Shown: piece after piece, positions 16,716 to 25,813 of the stretch
How positions within the stretch are numbered: the first letter of the stretch is position 1
How the letters are laid out: every line of letters starts with the position of its first letter
Origin: Cyanobacteria bacterium CG_2015-22_32_23
GTDB lineage: Bacteria; Cyanobacteriota; Cyanobacteriia; Cyanobacteriales; Cyanobacteriaceae
Length of the DNA: 42,540 nt
Direction of reading: 5' to 3'
Assembly: GCA_009993045.1 (NCBI GenBank)
Contig: JAACUG010000078.1
Location: 1-42,540 of the forward strand
Notes under the pieces: generated by a model
What the model saw: only the letters and a program-made list of their open reading frames with translations
Database searches by the model: none
Told to the model about the DNA's origin: nothing
Translations under genes and position numbers: made by a program

Positions 16716-17903
16716 TTATTTATTCATATTAGCGAACTTAATTTTCAAGTAATCATCTTCCATTTTTGCCCCAGATGGATTTAAAGCAGCTAAGGCTTGA
16801 GGTAAAACTAAATTACGGCGATGATTACCGATTCTGATGTTTAACTCATCTCCTGTTTTATTTAATTTAACTTGTTCTTTAGGAATACCCGGAAGATATA
16901 ATTCTAAACTATAATTACCATCATCTTGAACTATTCTAATGGTATTTTCAGCATAATATACCTTACTGGGATCTTCATCTTCAGCATAAAGAATGTCTTT
17001 TAATCTTTCTAAGGCTTTTAAACCACACATTTCTTCAGAGAATAATGGTGCTTCCTTAATAGGTAAAGGATGAAAATTATCGTAGATTTCTTGCTTATAA
17101 ATAGCTTGATTTTCTTTCCATTTTTTGAAGAATGGATCTTCTACTTCTTCAGGTATAATGCGATTAGCAATAATTAAATCTGTGGATACATTATATAAAC
17201 TTAAATAAGCGTGGGCGCGCAAAGATTCTTTAATAACCATTTTTTCAGGATTTGTAACTAATCTGACAGAAGTTTGGCTATTATCAGTTAATACTTTCTC
17301 TAAGGCTTCTATTTGTTGATAAAACTCATAAGGAGCGTCCATAACTTCATTAGTAGGCAATGAAAATCCCGCAATAGGTTTAAAAATAGGCTCAAATAGA
17401 GGACGTAAAGCCGCCGACATACTTTGAAAGGGTTTATAAAACTTTCTCATATACCAACCGCTAATTTCTGGTAAACTTAATAATCTAAGGGCAGTACCTG
17501 TTGGGGCGGAATCAATAATTAAGACATCGAAATCTCCTTCATCGTAATGTCTTTTCATCCGCACTAAGCCAAAAATTTCATCCATACCGGGTAAAATAGC
17601 TAATTCTTGAGCTTGTACTCCGTCTAATCCCCTAGCTTGTAAAACTTCAGTAATATAGCGTTTAACTGCACCCCAATTACCTTCTAATTCCATCAAAGCA
17701 TCTAATTCTGCACCCCAAAGGTTATTAACTACAGGTTGAGGATCATGACCTAATTCTATATCAAAACTGTCGGCTAAAGAGTGAGCAGGATCTGTACTTA
17801 AAACTAAGGTTTTATAACCTAATTCGGCACATTTAAGCCCAGTAGCAGCGGCAACGGATGTTTTACCGACTCCCCCTTTTCCAGTCATCAAAATTACACG
17901 CAT
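16716..17903 (-). CDS. ArsA/Get3-family ATPase with C-terminal HSP20-like domain
   Basis: 395 residues, a single ATPase unit. The deviant Walker [12 protein letters not shown] is at residues 6-16 and the switch I-like block [14 protein letters not shown] follows. The C-terminal ~75 residues ([23 protein letters not shown] ... [26 protein letters not shown]) form the alpha-crystallin/HSP20-like domain fused to many bacterial and chloroplast ArsA homologues. Family members may energise arsenite export or, like Get3, handle membrane proteins. The arsenite module at 2694-4257 is 12 kb away and no ArsD is seen, so a role other than arsenic is as likely. moaD follows closely. Confidence 0.9.
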   Translation of the reverse strand: MRVILMTGKGGVGKTSVAAATGLKCAELGYKTLVLSTDPAHSLADSFDIELGHDPQPVVNNLWGAELDALMELEGNWGAVKRYITEVLQARGLDGVQAQELAILPGMDEIFGLVRMKRHYDEGDFDVLIIDSAPTGTALRLLSLPEISGWYMRKFYKPFQSMSAALRPLFEPIFKPIAGFSLPTNEVMDAPYEFYQQIEALEKVLTDNSQTSVRLVTNPEKMVIKESLRAHAYLSLYNVSTDLIIANRIIPEEVEDPFFKKWKENQAIYKQEIYDNFHPLPIKEAPLFSEEMCGLKALERLKDILYAEDEDPSKVYYAENTIRIVQDDGNYSLELYLPGIPKEQVKLNKTGDELNIRIGNHRRNLVLPQALAALNPSGAKMEDDYLKIKFANMNK

Positions 17904-18198
17904 TATTTTTGAGTTAAATTAATTAAATAAATGTTTATAATTACTATCTTCTTTACAATATAACGTTTTGTAACGATGTTGCCATTTATTCTTTAAAATT
18001 GTTAAAAACTAAAATCTGACCATAATATTGCGTATAATTACTAATGCTTAAAAGTACTAAGATCGTTATGATCAAAGTAGAGCAATTATTAATATCATGT
18101 TATTAAATTTATCCTCAATTTCTCTGAAAAGTAAACAATGATATTTAATAGTTAAACAATTATATTATTGATTAAATTTTGAAAAGAGGTCAGAGATA

Positions 18199-18867
18199 AT
18201 GTTAAATAACTTAGTATTTCCATTAATAAATAATTTTTCTTCTCACTCTATAAATGATTCTTTTTACCCTATATTAAAAGATAAAAACCAAAACAAACAA
18301 AAAGGTTTTTCTATTCTTGAAGTATTAGTTACTATTTTAGTTATTAGTGGTTTTTTATTAGGCTCTTTACAAGCAACAGTTTTAGCCACTTTTTTAAGAG
18401 TACAATCTCAAGATAAACAAGAAACAGCGAACTGGTTACAACAAGATTTAGAATTAATCAAGTATCAGGCTTTTGAGTTAGATAATGTTAACGAGCCTAC
18501 AGGATTAAGTGTTTCTAAAGATAATGCTTGTACTCAATCTAGATATGGTGAGAGATTTCAAGACTTTATTGATGATAGTCATGACGGAAGTTCAAATCCT
18601 AGCGCTATTCGAGTAGAAATTCCTAGTAACAGTGGTAAATTTTACAGTGTATTTAGACAATATATTGCGACGAACAATAATTTAACGATTAATTATATTG
18701 TGGCTTATGCTCCCGGGGCTAATTCTAATGCCGCCCATCCTCGTTATAAATTGAATGATGCTTATGAATTATCCACTTTACCTAGTTTAGAAAATACTAA
18801 TATTGTCACAACATTATTTACGGAGGTTATTCCTAATGCTGCCTTTGATTGCACTCCCAATCTTTAA
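18199..18867 (+). CDS. Minor pilin-like protein (PilV-type prepilin)
   Basis: 222 residues. A type III prepilin signal is clear: KG|FSILEVLVTILVISGFLLG, with Gly at -1 and Glu at +5. The leader is long, 36 residues. RBS-like AGAGG lies upstream of the ATG. The rest is a soluble pseudopilin domain with few conserved features (two Cys, at CTQS and FDCTPN). It is the first of three minor pilins that overlap or nearly abut, an arrangement like the pilA9-A11 genes of Synechocystis and the hps pseudopilins of filamentous species. It would be processed by PilD and join the tip or base of type IV pili or a secretion pseudopilus. Confidence 0.85.
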   Translation: MLNNLVFPLINNFSSHSINDSFYPILKDKNQNKQKGFSILEVLVTILVISGFLLGSLQATVLATFLRVQSQDKQETANWLQQDLELIKYQAFELDNVNEPTGLSVSKDNACTQSRYGERFQDFIDDSHDGSSNPSAIRVEIPSNSGKFYSVFRQYIATNNNLTINYIVAYAPGANSNAAHPRYKLNDAYELSTLPSLENTNIVTTLFTEVIPNAAFDCTPNL

Positions 18868-19435
18868 AATTTCTCAAAAACAAAAGGGTTTTACTTTATT
18901 AGAATTAATTGCAGTTTGTGCTATTATCGGTGTTGTTTCCGCCGTTGCTGCACCTAATTTAATCGATTCTAAAAGACAAGAAGAAGTTAATAAAACTTTC
19001 ACGAAAATTAGAAGTACTTTAATTGAAGCTCAAACTAATGCTAACCGTAAAAGTACTGATTGCACCGTAAACATTAGCAATAATAATGATACTTATAGTA
19101 TTACGGGAAATCCATCTGGTTGCGTTTTAGAGCCTTTTTCCGTTGATAAAAATATCGTTAGTGTAACAAAAAGTAATTTTAGTAATGATCCCACTTTTTC
19201 TAATGGTAATAATGACGGTATGGAATTTGATTTAAAAAGTACTACGATTGACTCAGGCACTTTATGGATTGCCAGAAAAGATTTTTCAGGAAAAGTATTG
19301 CCAGAATCAGCTAAATGTATTGTAGTATCTAGTATTGGCATGATTAGAACAGGTATTTTCGCAGGTACATCATCAAAGCCTACTTGTAACAATATCGAAA
19401 ATAAACGTTATGACAATTCCGTGACTTCTCCTTAA
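18836..19435 (+). CDS. Minor pilin-like protein (GspH/FimT-type prepilin)
   Basis: 199 residues from the ATG at 18836, chosen because GGAGG (18822-18826) lies nine bases upstream and the leader then has a normal length of 18 residues. Longer frames from a TTG at 18803 lack this support. The prepilin motif is QKQKG|FTLLELIAVCAIIGVVSAVAAP. The soluble part has a GspH/FimT-like length and several Cys (TDCTVN, SGCVL, AKCIVV, TCNN). It overlaps the end of the preceding pilin gene by 32 bp, so translation may be coupled. Confidence 0.85.
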   Translation: MLPLIALPIFKISQKQKGFTLLELIAVCAIIGVVSAVAAPNLIDSKRQEEVNKTFTKIRSTLIEAQTNANRKSTDCTVNISNNNDTYSITGNPSGCVLEPFSVDKNIVSVTKSNFSNDPTFSNGNNDGMEFDLKSTTIDSGTLWIARKDFSGKVLPESAKCIVVSSIGMIRTGIFAGTSSKPTCNNIENKRYDNSVTSP

Positions 19436-19473
19436 TCTATGATTAATTTTACTTGTTTATGGAGGATAAAAAA

Positions 19474-20184
19474 ATGAGTTATAAAAAGTTATATAAATAT
19501 TTATTAAATTTACCAAAACAGAATACTAAAGGCATTTCTTTGACGGAATTATTAATCGCTTTAGTTTTAGGTAGTATTGTTTTAACCGCCGCCGCTAGTG
19601 GTTTTATTAATCTTTTACGAGCAAATCAAAATTTAGAATCAAAAACCGTTAGGAATGCTAGTTTAACACGGGCTTTAACTTTTATGCAAGAAGATATAAA
19701 ACAAGGTAAGAAAGTAGAAGCTGTTACACCTACCATAGACTCTAAATGTGACTCTTCAAAACTTAATTCTCAGGAATGTTTGAAAGTAACTACTTCAGAT
19801 AATAGTACTATTTATTATGGTTTTAAAGACATAAGTAAAAATAGTCAAATATTTTTGAAACCCGCTATTTTAAAAAGACAAGAATATGATTCTACAGGCA
19901 CAGCTATTTTTCAAAATTCACAATCTAAGGCTTGGGAAGATGAATATACTACCGTGGCTGATGCTTTAATTGGTGTCAATGAAAACCAACCTACCATCAG
20001 TTGTTCTCAAGATGGTGTTTCATGGTCTAATAATACAATTTATGGTAGAAATAATCAAAAAAAAGGTGGTTTTAATTTTTGCCTTAAGGGTGATCGTGTC
20101 ATCAGAGTTTTATTATATGGATATATAGATAAAAATAACGATCCAATTCCTATGAGTACAGTAATTTTTGCCAGATCCGAGTAA
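19474..20184 (+). CDS. Minor pilin-like protein (PilW-type prepilin)
   Basis: 236 residues from the ATG at 19474, preceded by GGAGG at 19461-19465. The prepilin signal is NTKG|ISLTELLIALVLGSIVLTAAASGF, with Ile rather than the usual Phe at +1 and Glu at +5. The soluble domain has several Cys (DSKCDSS, QECLKV, TISCSQ, NFCLKG). By position and length it corresponds to PilW-type minor pilins. It starts 38 bp after the previous pilin. No further pilus gene follows; the next gene is convergent. Confidence 0.83.
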   Translation: MSYKKLYKYLLNLPKQNTKGISLTELLIALVLGSIVLTAAASGFINLLRANQNLESKTVRNASLTRALTFMQEDIKQGKKVEAVTPTIDSKCDSSKLNSQECLKVTTSDNSTIYYGFKDISKNSQIFLKPAILKRQEYDSTGTAIFQNSQSKAWEDEYTTVADALIGVNENQPTISCSQDGVSWSNNTIYGRNNQKKGGFNFCLKGDRVIRVLLYGYIDKNNDPIPMSTVIFARSE

Positions 20185-20306
20185 TATTTAACTAGGAAAT
20201 GGGGAAATATTGCATCAGATCAAAAATGCTTAATAAGCAAAAATAGAAAAATCAATTTTAGTATAGTTTAAGTCAATTTTAAGCCTTTTGCCCTTTGCTA
20301 TGCACC

Positions 20307-22544
20307 CTATAAAATTTTTTTCATATAATCACCCCATAAAATAGCAGCTTGTCCACTGCTACTATTGGTAGGAGAATTGTTATCATTACCTAACCAAATT
20401 CCCGTTACTAAATTATCCTTGACAACATAACCAATAAACCATAAATCAACACCTTTATTAGTTGTGCCCGTTTTACCTGCTTCATCTTTACCTACATAAG
20501 CACCTTTTCCCGTACCAGCAGTAATTACTTGATGCAACATTTTATTCATAGTTGAGGCTGTAGTAGGTTTAATTACTTGTTTTTGTTCGTCTTTATTCTC
20601 GTTAAAACGGTAAATTTCTCGACAGGTTTTATGATTTTGGAAATCTTCACAATCTCTGCCATCTCGGATTACCTTAATAGCGTGAGGACGTGACCAAATT
20701 CCTTGATTAGCAAAAGCAGTATAAGCACCCGTCATTTCTAATACATTTACTTCACTTTGTCCTAATATTAACCCAGGTACAGCATTTAACTCTGATTTGA
20801 TACCCATTTTTTTAGCTGTCTCTACTACTTTATTTAAACCAACATCTTTAGCTACCCTTAAGGCGATGGCATTTTCTGATAAAGCTAAACCTTGATACAT
20901 ATTTGTCGCCCCTCCACTATGGTCACAAGCTCGATAAGTAAATCCTTGCCAACGCAATGAAGCACAAGAATAGCTCTTATGGGCTGAAATACCGCTCTCT
21001 AAGGCTGCTGTATAAGCAAAAACCTTAAAAGTTGACCCCGGTTGTCTTTTGGCTTGACTAGCACGATTAAACTGACTTTCTTTATAATCTTTTCCCCCCA
21101 CTAAAGCAACGATTTCACCGTTTTTAGCTTTAATAGTGGCCATCGCCCCTTGAGAGAAATTATTTTGTTTACCGTTAGTATTCAGGTGATTCTTAAGGCT
21201 TTCTTCAGCTATAGCTTGAATTTTAGGGTTTAAAGCCGTTTCGATGACGAAATCTCCTTCTTGAGTTAAATTATCCCCTAATAGGCGATTCATCTCTTGG
21301 AAAACGTGACTATAATAATAAGGTGCTAAGATATTTGATAAAGTTTCCTGTGCTTTAGGACTAATTTCAATTCTTGAGCGTCTAGCTTCCGATGCTTCAT
21401 CTTTAGTAATCATACCAGCGTTTAACATCCTTTCAATGACTCGGTTACGGAATTGGATAGCCGTATCATAATCTTGTACAGGATTATAAGCGTTCGGTGC
21501 TGGTAAAATACCCACTAAAGTAGCAGCTTGCGCAATGTTTAAGTCTTTAGCGGATTTATCGAAATAAAATTTAGCGGCATCTTCAAAACCATATAAATTA
21601 ACTCCTAAATAAACTCGATTAAGATAAGTTTTTATGATTTCGTCTTTGCTGTAAACCGTTTCTAATTTGAAAGCTACCATCATTTCTCGTAACTTTCTCT
21701 GTAAATTATTATCTCTCCCCACCGCAGGATATAAACTTCTAGCTAATTGTTGGGTTATAGTACTCGCACCCTGTTTTACTTCACCCTGTTTATTTATTAA
21801 TATTGCCCTTAAAATGCCTAAAGGATCAACTCCAAAATGCCAATAATAACGACTGTCTTCTGATGCCATCAAGGCTTTAGGTAAATAAGGGGAAAACTCT
21901 GTTAAATTTTCTAACTCTCGATGAGGGGAATCAATGCGAGGTGAAAGTAAGGTTTTACCATCTTCAGCATACATTACTGTTGAACCCCCCACATGATCAG
22001 GGATAGGATACACGTCATATTTTGTCCATTCAAAGCCTATCCAAGCCATTATCAATAATAAACCCACTCCGCTAGTAATTAAACCATAACGGGCAAAAGT
22101 TAACCATTTCGGTGGACATTTATCAAAGCGAATTTCAATAACATCTGCTAATTCTGGAGGGCCTAAAGTGATAATATCGTTATGATTGAGAGTAATAGAT
22201 TGATAACGCTGATTGCCGTAATAAACGCCATTAGTAGAGTTTAAGTCTTTGATAATAAACTGTCCTGGGTTGTTACTATCTCTTTCGATGACACAATGAG
22301 TTTGACTAATAATCGCACTACGGATCACAATATCACAACTTTTAGTACTTCTTCCTATGATATAGCGATCGCCTAATAAAGGATAAAAAGAAGTATGTTT
22401 TTCTTGTCCATTTTTAACATGAATACCCTGTACTTTTGCGTTGGGTTTTAAAGTAGGAATCGATAACTGACTTTGAAGATTGTGCCATACTTGTGTAACG
22501 ACTTTACTGACAGAAGAATCCGAGTTACCAGAGCGATTATCCAT
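20307..22544 (-). CDS. Class A penicillin-binding protein with N-terminal FHA domain
   Basis: 745 residues. An FHA domain (GRSTKSCDIVI at ~64-74, SQTHCVIE ~80, LNSTNGVYYG ~101-110) precedes one membrane helix (~154-170). The GT51 glycosyltransferase has EDSRYYWHFGVD (catalytic Glu229) and QGASTITQQLAR. The transpeptidase has GSTFK (Ser504, Lys507), SEN (556-558) and KTGTTNKG (691-698). It polymerises and cross-links peptidoglycan on the outer face of the membrane. The cytoplasmic FHA domain binds phosphothreonine, so Ser/Thr kinase control is likely. FHA-PBP fusions are known in cyanobacteria. It is convergent with the pilin cluster. Confidence 0.95.
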   Translation of the reverse strand: MDNRSGNSDSSVSKVVTQVWHNLQSQLSIPTLKPNAKVQGIHVKNGQEKHTSFYPLLGDRYIIGRSTKSCDIVIRSAIISQTHCVIERDSNNPGQFIIKDLNSTNGVYYGNQRYQSITLNHNDIITLGPPELADVIEIRFDKCPPKWLTFARYGLITSGVGLLLIMAWIGFEWTKYDVYPIPDHVGGSTVMYAEDGKTLLSPRIDSPHRELENLTEFSPYLPKALMASEDSRYYWHFGVDPLGILRAILINKQGEVKQGASTITQQLARSLYPAVGRDNNLQRKLREMMVAFKLETVYSKDEIIKTYLNRVYLGVNLYGFEDAAKFYFDKSAKDLNIAQAATLVGILPAPNAYNPVQDYDTAIQFRNRVIERMLNAGMITKDEASEARRSRIEISPKAQETLSNILAPYYYSHVFQEMNRLLGDNLTQEGDFVIETALNPKIQAIAEESLKNHLNTNGKQNNFSQGAMATIKAKNGEIVALVGGKDYKESQFNRASQAKRQPGSTFKVFAYTAALESGISAHKSYSCASLRWQGFTYRACDHSGGATNMYQGLALSENAIALRVAKDVGLNKVVETAKKMGIKSELNAVPGLILGQSEVNVLEMTGAYTAFANQGIWSRPHAIKVIRDGRDCEDFQNHKTCREIYRFNENKDEQKQVIKPTTASTMNKMLHQVITAGTGKGAYVGKDEAGKTGTTNKGVDLWFIGYVVKDNLVTGIWLGNDNNSPTNSSSGQAAILWGDYMKKIL

Positions 22545-22671
22545 AATTTACAGCAACACAAAGTCAAGAAAAGAATTTTTAACCATACAAGTATAACTTT
22601 TTTCTTCGATAAAGGAAAGAAAGAGCGGAAATAGCAAACTATCATTTCACCAGAAGGGAAACTCTAAAAAC

Positions 22672-22700
22672 TTGCATTTTTATTGGTCATTTGTTATTAT
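22672..22700 (+). promoter_or_regulatory. Promoter of tRNA-Arg
   Basis: TTGCAT at 22672-22677 and TATTAT at 22695-22700 are 17 bases apart, a good sigma70-type promoter with the tRNA beginning 18 bases after the -10 box. Confidence 0.5.
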
Positions 22701-22718
22701 AGATAAGTGTTGAAAAAA

Positions 22719-22792
22719 GGGTGTGTAGCTTAGTGGATTAGAGCGGCTGACTACGGATCAGCAGGTCGGGGGTTCGAGTCCCTCCACGCCCG
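22719..22792 (+). tRNA. tRNA-Arg (anticodon ACG)
   Basis: 74 nt. The acceptor stem GGGTGTG/CACGCCC closes with one G-T pair and G is the discriminator base. The anticodon stem GCTGA/TCAGC encloses the loop CTACGGA, giving anticodon ACG (22753-22755), read as ICG for CGN codons. The T-arm contains GGTTCGAGTCC. The CCA end is not encoded. A T-rich stretch follows and may terminate transcription. Confidence 0.97.
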
Positions 22793-22856
22793 TAATTTTT
22801 TATTACTACTTTTTTTGCGGAAAAATTCAGCGTGGGACTTCTTTCTCCATCTAAAG

Positions 22857-23774
22857 TTAAATTTCTCGAATAATTGTACCTTTAGTATCTAAATCTAAAC
22901 ATTTTACATCTGCTTTTATGCCTAAATTTTCCCAAGTATCTTTCATTACCTTGATTACTTTTTCAGCGTGTAAACTAGAGCTTAAAGCTAATAAAGTTGG
23001 TCCTGCACCACTAATTACCATACCATAACCTTGAGCTTGAATTACTGCTTCATGAATTTGATCATAACCTTTAATTAAACTCTTACGATAAGGTTGATGT
23101 AATTTATCGTTTAATGCTTCTTTTAACCAATCTTTTTTTCCTGTTTCTAAACCTTTAATTAATAAACCAAAATGGGCTATATTAAAAATAGCATCATGAT
23201 AACTTAATTGTTTTGGTAATACTGATCTTGCTTCTTCTGTAGATAACTCAAAATCTGGAATAGCCACAATAAATTTTATATCTTCATGACAATTAATCGG
23301 AATAAAATGCCAATTATTTTCTTTTCCTACGGATAAAATACAATTACCTAAAAATGCAGGTACAACATTATCTGGATGTCCTTCAATGGCTATAGCTAAA
23401 TTCAGTAAATTTTCTTGAGAAAGTTTTTGAGGAGAAAAATAATTAGCCGCTAATAAACCAGCCACAATTGCCGTTGCCGAACTACCTAAACCTCTAGCCA
23501 AGGGTACTTTTATACTAATTTTAATGTGAACTTCAGGAATAGGTAAATTAAGGTGTTGATAAAATTTCACAAAAGATTGATAAAGTAAATTATCATCCTT
23601 CAAACTAATTTTCTCTTGCCCATCCCCAACTACGGTAAAAGATGTTTTCTCGTCACTTAAACTAAATTCAAATTCATTGTAAAGATTTAACGCAGTACCG
23701 ATACAATCAAAACCAGAACCTAAATTAGCTGTAGTTGCTGGTACTTGAATAAGGATAGAATTAGATTGATTCAT
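22857..23774 (-). CDS. thrB: Homoserine kinase
   Basis: 305 residues, GHMP kinase family. It phosphorylates homoserine with ATP on the way to threonine. VPATTANLGSGFDCIG is the N-terminal signature. PLARGLGSSATAIVAG is the ATP-binding glycine-rich loop. GAGPTLLAL near the C-terminus is the third GHMP motif. It is a single minus-strand gene, convergent with the tRNA gene and divergent from the GNAT gene at 23973. Confidence 0.96.
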   Translation of the reverse strand: MNQSNSILIQVPATTANLGSGFDCIGTALNLYNEFEFSLSDEKTSFTVVGDGQEKISLKDDNLLYQSFVKFYQHLNLPIPEVHIKISIKVPLARGLGSSATAIVAGLLAANYFSPQKLSQENLLNLAIAIEGHPDNVVPAFLGNCILSVGKENNWHFIPINCHEDIKFIVAIPDFELSTEEARSVLPKQLSYHDAIFNIAHFGLLIKGLETGKKDWLKEALNDKLHQPYRKSLIKGYDQIHEAVIQAQGYGMVISGAGPTLLALSSSLHAEKVIKVMKDTWENLGIKADVKCLDLDTKGTIIREI

Positions 23775-23972
23775 GATAAAGTCGATAGTTTCAGAAAATT
23801 AAATCTCATTGATCAACCATTATTTTATCAGTCCTTTGACCATCGAAAAAATCATTAATTTACTTATAAACTCTCTTATGCTATTATTTTTTAATGTCTT
23901 GTGGAAAAGAATTTATCTGCTTCACTAAGAGATCAAAAATAAATCATTTGTAAATCCCTTGGCCATATAGAC

Positions 23973-24497
23973 ATGGTTTGGTTACAGAAATTGTTTACAA
24001 AAACTGACAAAGAAAATAATATCTCTGACAAAATTTATGACAGGGATTGGGTTACACTAGATCAAGAAATTTTTGGTCGTAGTAAGGTCTTTTTTAGTAC
24101 AACTCAAGATATTGACTTGTATGAATTAGAGGAATTATGTGATTCGGTGGGATGGGCAAGAAGGCCATTGCGTAAAGTGCGTAAAGCCTTAGATAATAGT
24201 TATCTAGTCGCTTCTGCATGGGAAGTAAAGGGTGCAAAAACTGTTATGATTGGTTTCGCTCGTGCAACTTCAGATCATTCTTTTAATGCTACTATTTGGG
24301 ATGTGGTGATACATCCTCGTTTTCAAAAAAAAGGTTTAGGTAAAACATTTATGAAATATATCATCAAAAAGTTACGGAGTGATGATATTAGTAATGTTAC
24401 CTTATTTGCTGATCCTCAAGTAGTTGATTTTTACCGTCGTTTAGGCTTTGTATTAGATCCAGAAGGGATTAAGGGTATGTTTTGGTATCCTGACTAA
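23973..24497 (+). CDS. GNAT N-acetyltransferase, Ycf52/NSI-like
   Basis: 174 residues. A ~45-residue N-terminal extension precedes a GNAT fold: [20 protein letters not shown] holds the acetyl-CoA-binding Q/RxxGxG loop, and [17 protein letters not shown] is the C-terminal block. The N-terminal pattern ([23 protein letters not shown]) matches Ycf52, the algal-plastid and cyanobacterial homologue of plant NSI, which acetylates serotonin-type amines and protein lysines. The substrate in cyanobacteria is unsettled. Confidence 0.85.
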   Translation: MVWLQKLFTKTDKENNISDKIYDRDWVTLDQEIFGRSKVFFSTTQDIDLYELEELCDSVGWARRPLRKVRKALDNSYLVASAWEVKGAKTVMIGFARATSDHSFNATIWDVVIHPRFQKKGLGKTFMKYIIKKLRSDDISNVTLFADPQVVDFYRRLGFVLDPEGIKGMFWYPD

Positions 24498-24562
24498 TTA
24501 ATAAACCTCTAAATACCAAGCTAACTAGCTTTTTTAAACATTAGACATCTTCACACCTATGA

Positions 24563-24630
24563 GAGTAATGAGTTAAGAAATTAACGTTTTCCATCCCAAT
24601 TAATTTTACTTTTTATTTTGCAAGAGATCT
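24563..24630. mobile_element. MITE-like repeat, copy 2 (left end degraded)
   Basis: Sequence from GAGTAATGAGTTAA to TTTTGCAAGAGATCT aligns with 15338-15406, roughly 85% identical with a short gap. The right inverted-repeat end is kept, while the left end can only be recognised vaguely (TAGACATCTT at 24542). It is joined directly to the glycosyltransferase fragment at 24633. Confidence 0.5.
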
Positions 24631-24632
24631 AT

Positions 24633-24761
24633 AGTTTTATTAGAAGAGAAATACAACAACTAGAAATCCTAGGCTTGAAAATCCAAAGATATTCTATTCG
24701 TTATACTCAAGATGAATTAGTCGATATAAAAGATATACAGGAATTAGAAAAGCAAATTTAG
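24633..24761 (+). pseudogene. GT4 glycosyltransferase N-terminal fragment (remnant)
   Basis: Forty-two codons followed by TAG read SFIRREIQQLEILGLKIQ and then RYTQDELVDIKDIQELEK. This aligns closely with residues 15-56 of the intact GT4 at 25814-27049 (SFIRREILALESQGITIS, then DQLVDVTDIEELKK). Both the start of the gene and everything after residue ~56 are missing; the 5' side abuts the MITE-like repeat. It has no start codon and is not expected to make a product. Confidence 0.8.
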
Positions 24762-24801
24762 GCTTAAATAGAGTAATAATATTAAAAATAGGTAATTCTC
24801 T

Positions 24802-25731
24802 TTATTTACAAGGTATATTTCCACCGAAAAAAGGAGATTCTGGAATTATCTCCAATGGTTTACCGAGTTTTAACCTTGCCATTTGCCATGCGTGTAAAGA
24901 TTGACGAAATTCTAAATCTTCATAACGAGGCATTTTTTCTCTCATTGCCTGAAAATAACCAATAACAATACAAATTCCACCGATAATAAAAGGTTTTTCC
25001 CACATTCGATAAACTCCGATGGCAAAAATATATAAAGGATGAGTACCCATGAAATATTGACCTTTACCCCATCGTAACCTCCCAGTAATAATACCTTTTT
25101 CCGATGAACCCATTAAGCGTTGATGAATAAAAATTAAATCAGGATCATTAATACTACGAGTGCGCCAACCTTTCATTCTTGCTCGATGAAAAGCAATTCC
25201 ATCCCAATGTACTTCTCTGACTAATCCTCCTATATCTTCAAAACACTGACGACGATAAAAGTTGATTTGTCCTGCAACCATTTCATCTGTCATTCTTTCT
25301 TGGGTTAGTTTACCATCTTCTAATAAGTAAGGTTTTCCACTAGCAGATCCTAAATACTTATCTTTATCAAAATAAGTTAGTAATGTGGCAAAATATTCTG
25401 GTTTAAACTCTAAATCACCGTCTAACTTCCCTATAAAATCATAATCTTGAGTTTTTAATCTTTCATAACCGTAATAAAATGCCTCTACAACACCTGGCCC
25501 GACAGAACGCTTACCTCTATCTGCTTTAGTTACTACATGAATCCATGAATATTGTTGAGCAGCTTGTGCTAATATTTGAGGGGTTTTATCTGTTGAACCA
25601 TCATCAACAATAAGCCATTCTACTGGAGTTAAAGTCTGATTAGCCATTGACTCAATAGTTTTTTCGAGATAATACTCTTCGTTACGCACAGGGGAAATTA
25701 AAACTATTTTAGGATTTAATTGATTGGTCAT
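24802..25731 (-). CDS. Glycosyltransferase family 2
   Basis: 309 residues, GT-A fold. VLISPVRNEEYYLEKTIESM and WLIVDDGSTDKTP form the nucleotide-binding start, and GKLDGDLEFKPEY carries the metal-binding DxD (LDGDLE). A hydrophobic segment near residues 235-260 (YIFAIGVYRMW ... IIGGICIVIGYF) suggests membrane attachment. It is divergent from the GT4 gene at 25814, and both probably act on the same exopolysaccharide or cell-surface glycan. Sugar and acceptor cannot be told. Confidence 0.88.
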   Translation of the reverse strand: MTNQLNPKIVLISPVRNEEYYLEKTIESMANQTLTPVEWLIVDDGSTDKTPQILAQAAQQYSWIHVVTKADRGKRSVGPGVVEAFYYGYERLKTQDYDFIGKLDGDLEFKPEYFATLLTYFDKDKYLGSASGKPYLLEDGKLTQERMTDEMVAGQINFYRRQCFEDIGGLVREVHWDGIAFHRARMKGWRTRSINDPDLIFIHQRLMGSSEKGIITGRLRWGKGQYFMGTHPLYIFAIGVYRMWEKPFIIGGICIVIGYFQAMREKMPRYEDLEFRQSLHAWQMARLKLGKPLEIIPESPFFGGNIPCK

Positions 25732-25813
25732 TATGATTGTTTATTGTTATTTCGCTAAATATATCTTAACTTTAAATATAATTCTGAAAAAAATGATCTG
25801 AAAAAATAAAAAG

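Noticed and set aside
16716-17903. ArsA-like ATPase as part of the arsenite system
   Set aside because: It is 12 kb from arsR-ACR3, next to moaD, without ArsD, and ACR3 does not need it; kept as family member only.
22448-22645. 65-codon frame at the upstream end of the FHA-PBP gene
   Set aside because: Same strand but shifted frame overlapping the PBP start; no family features.
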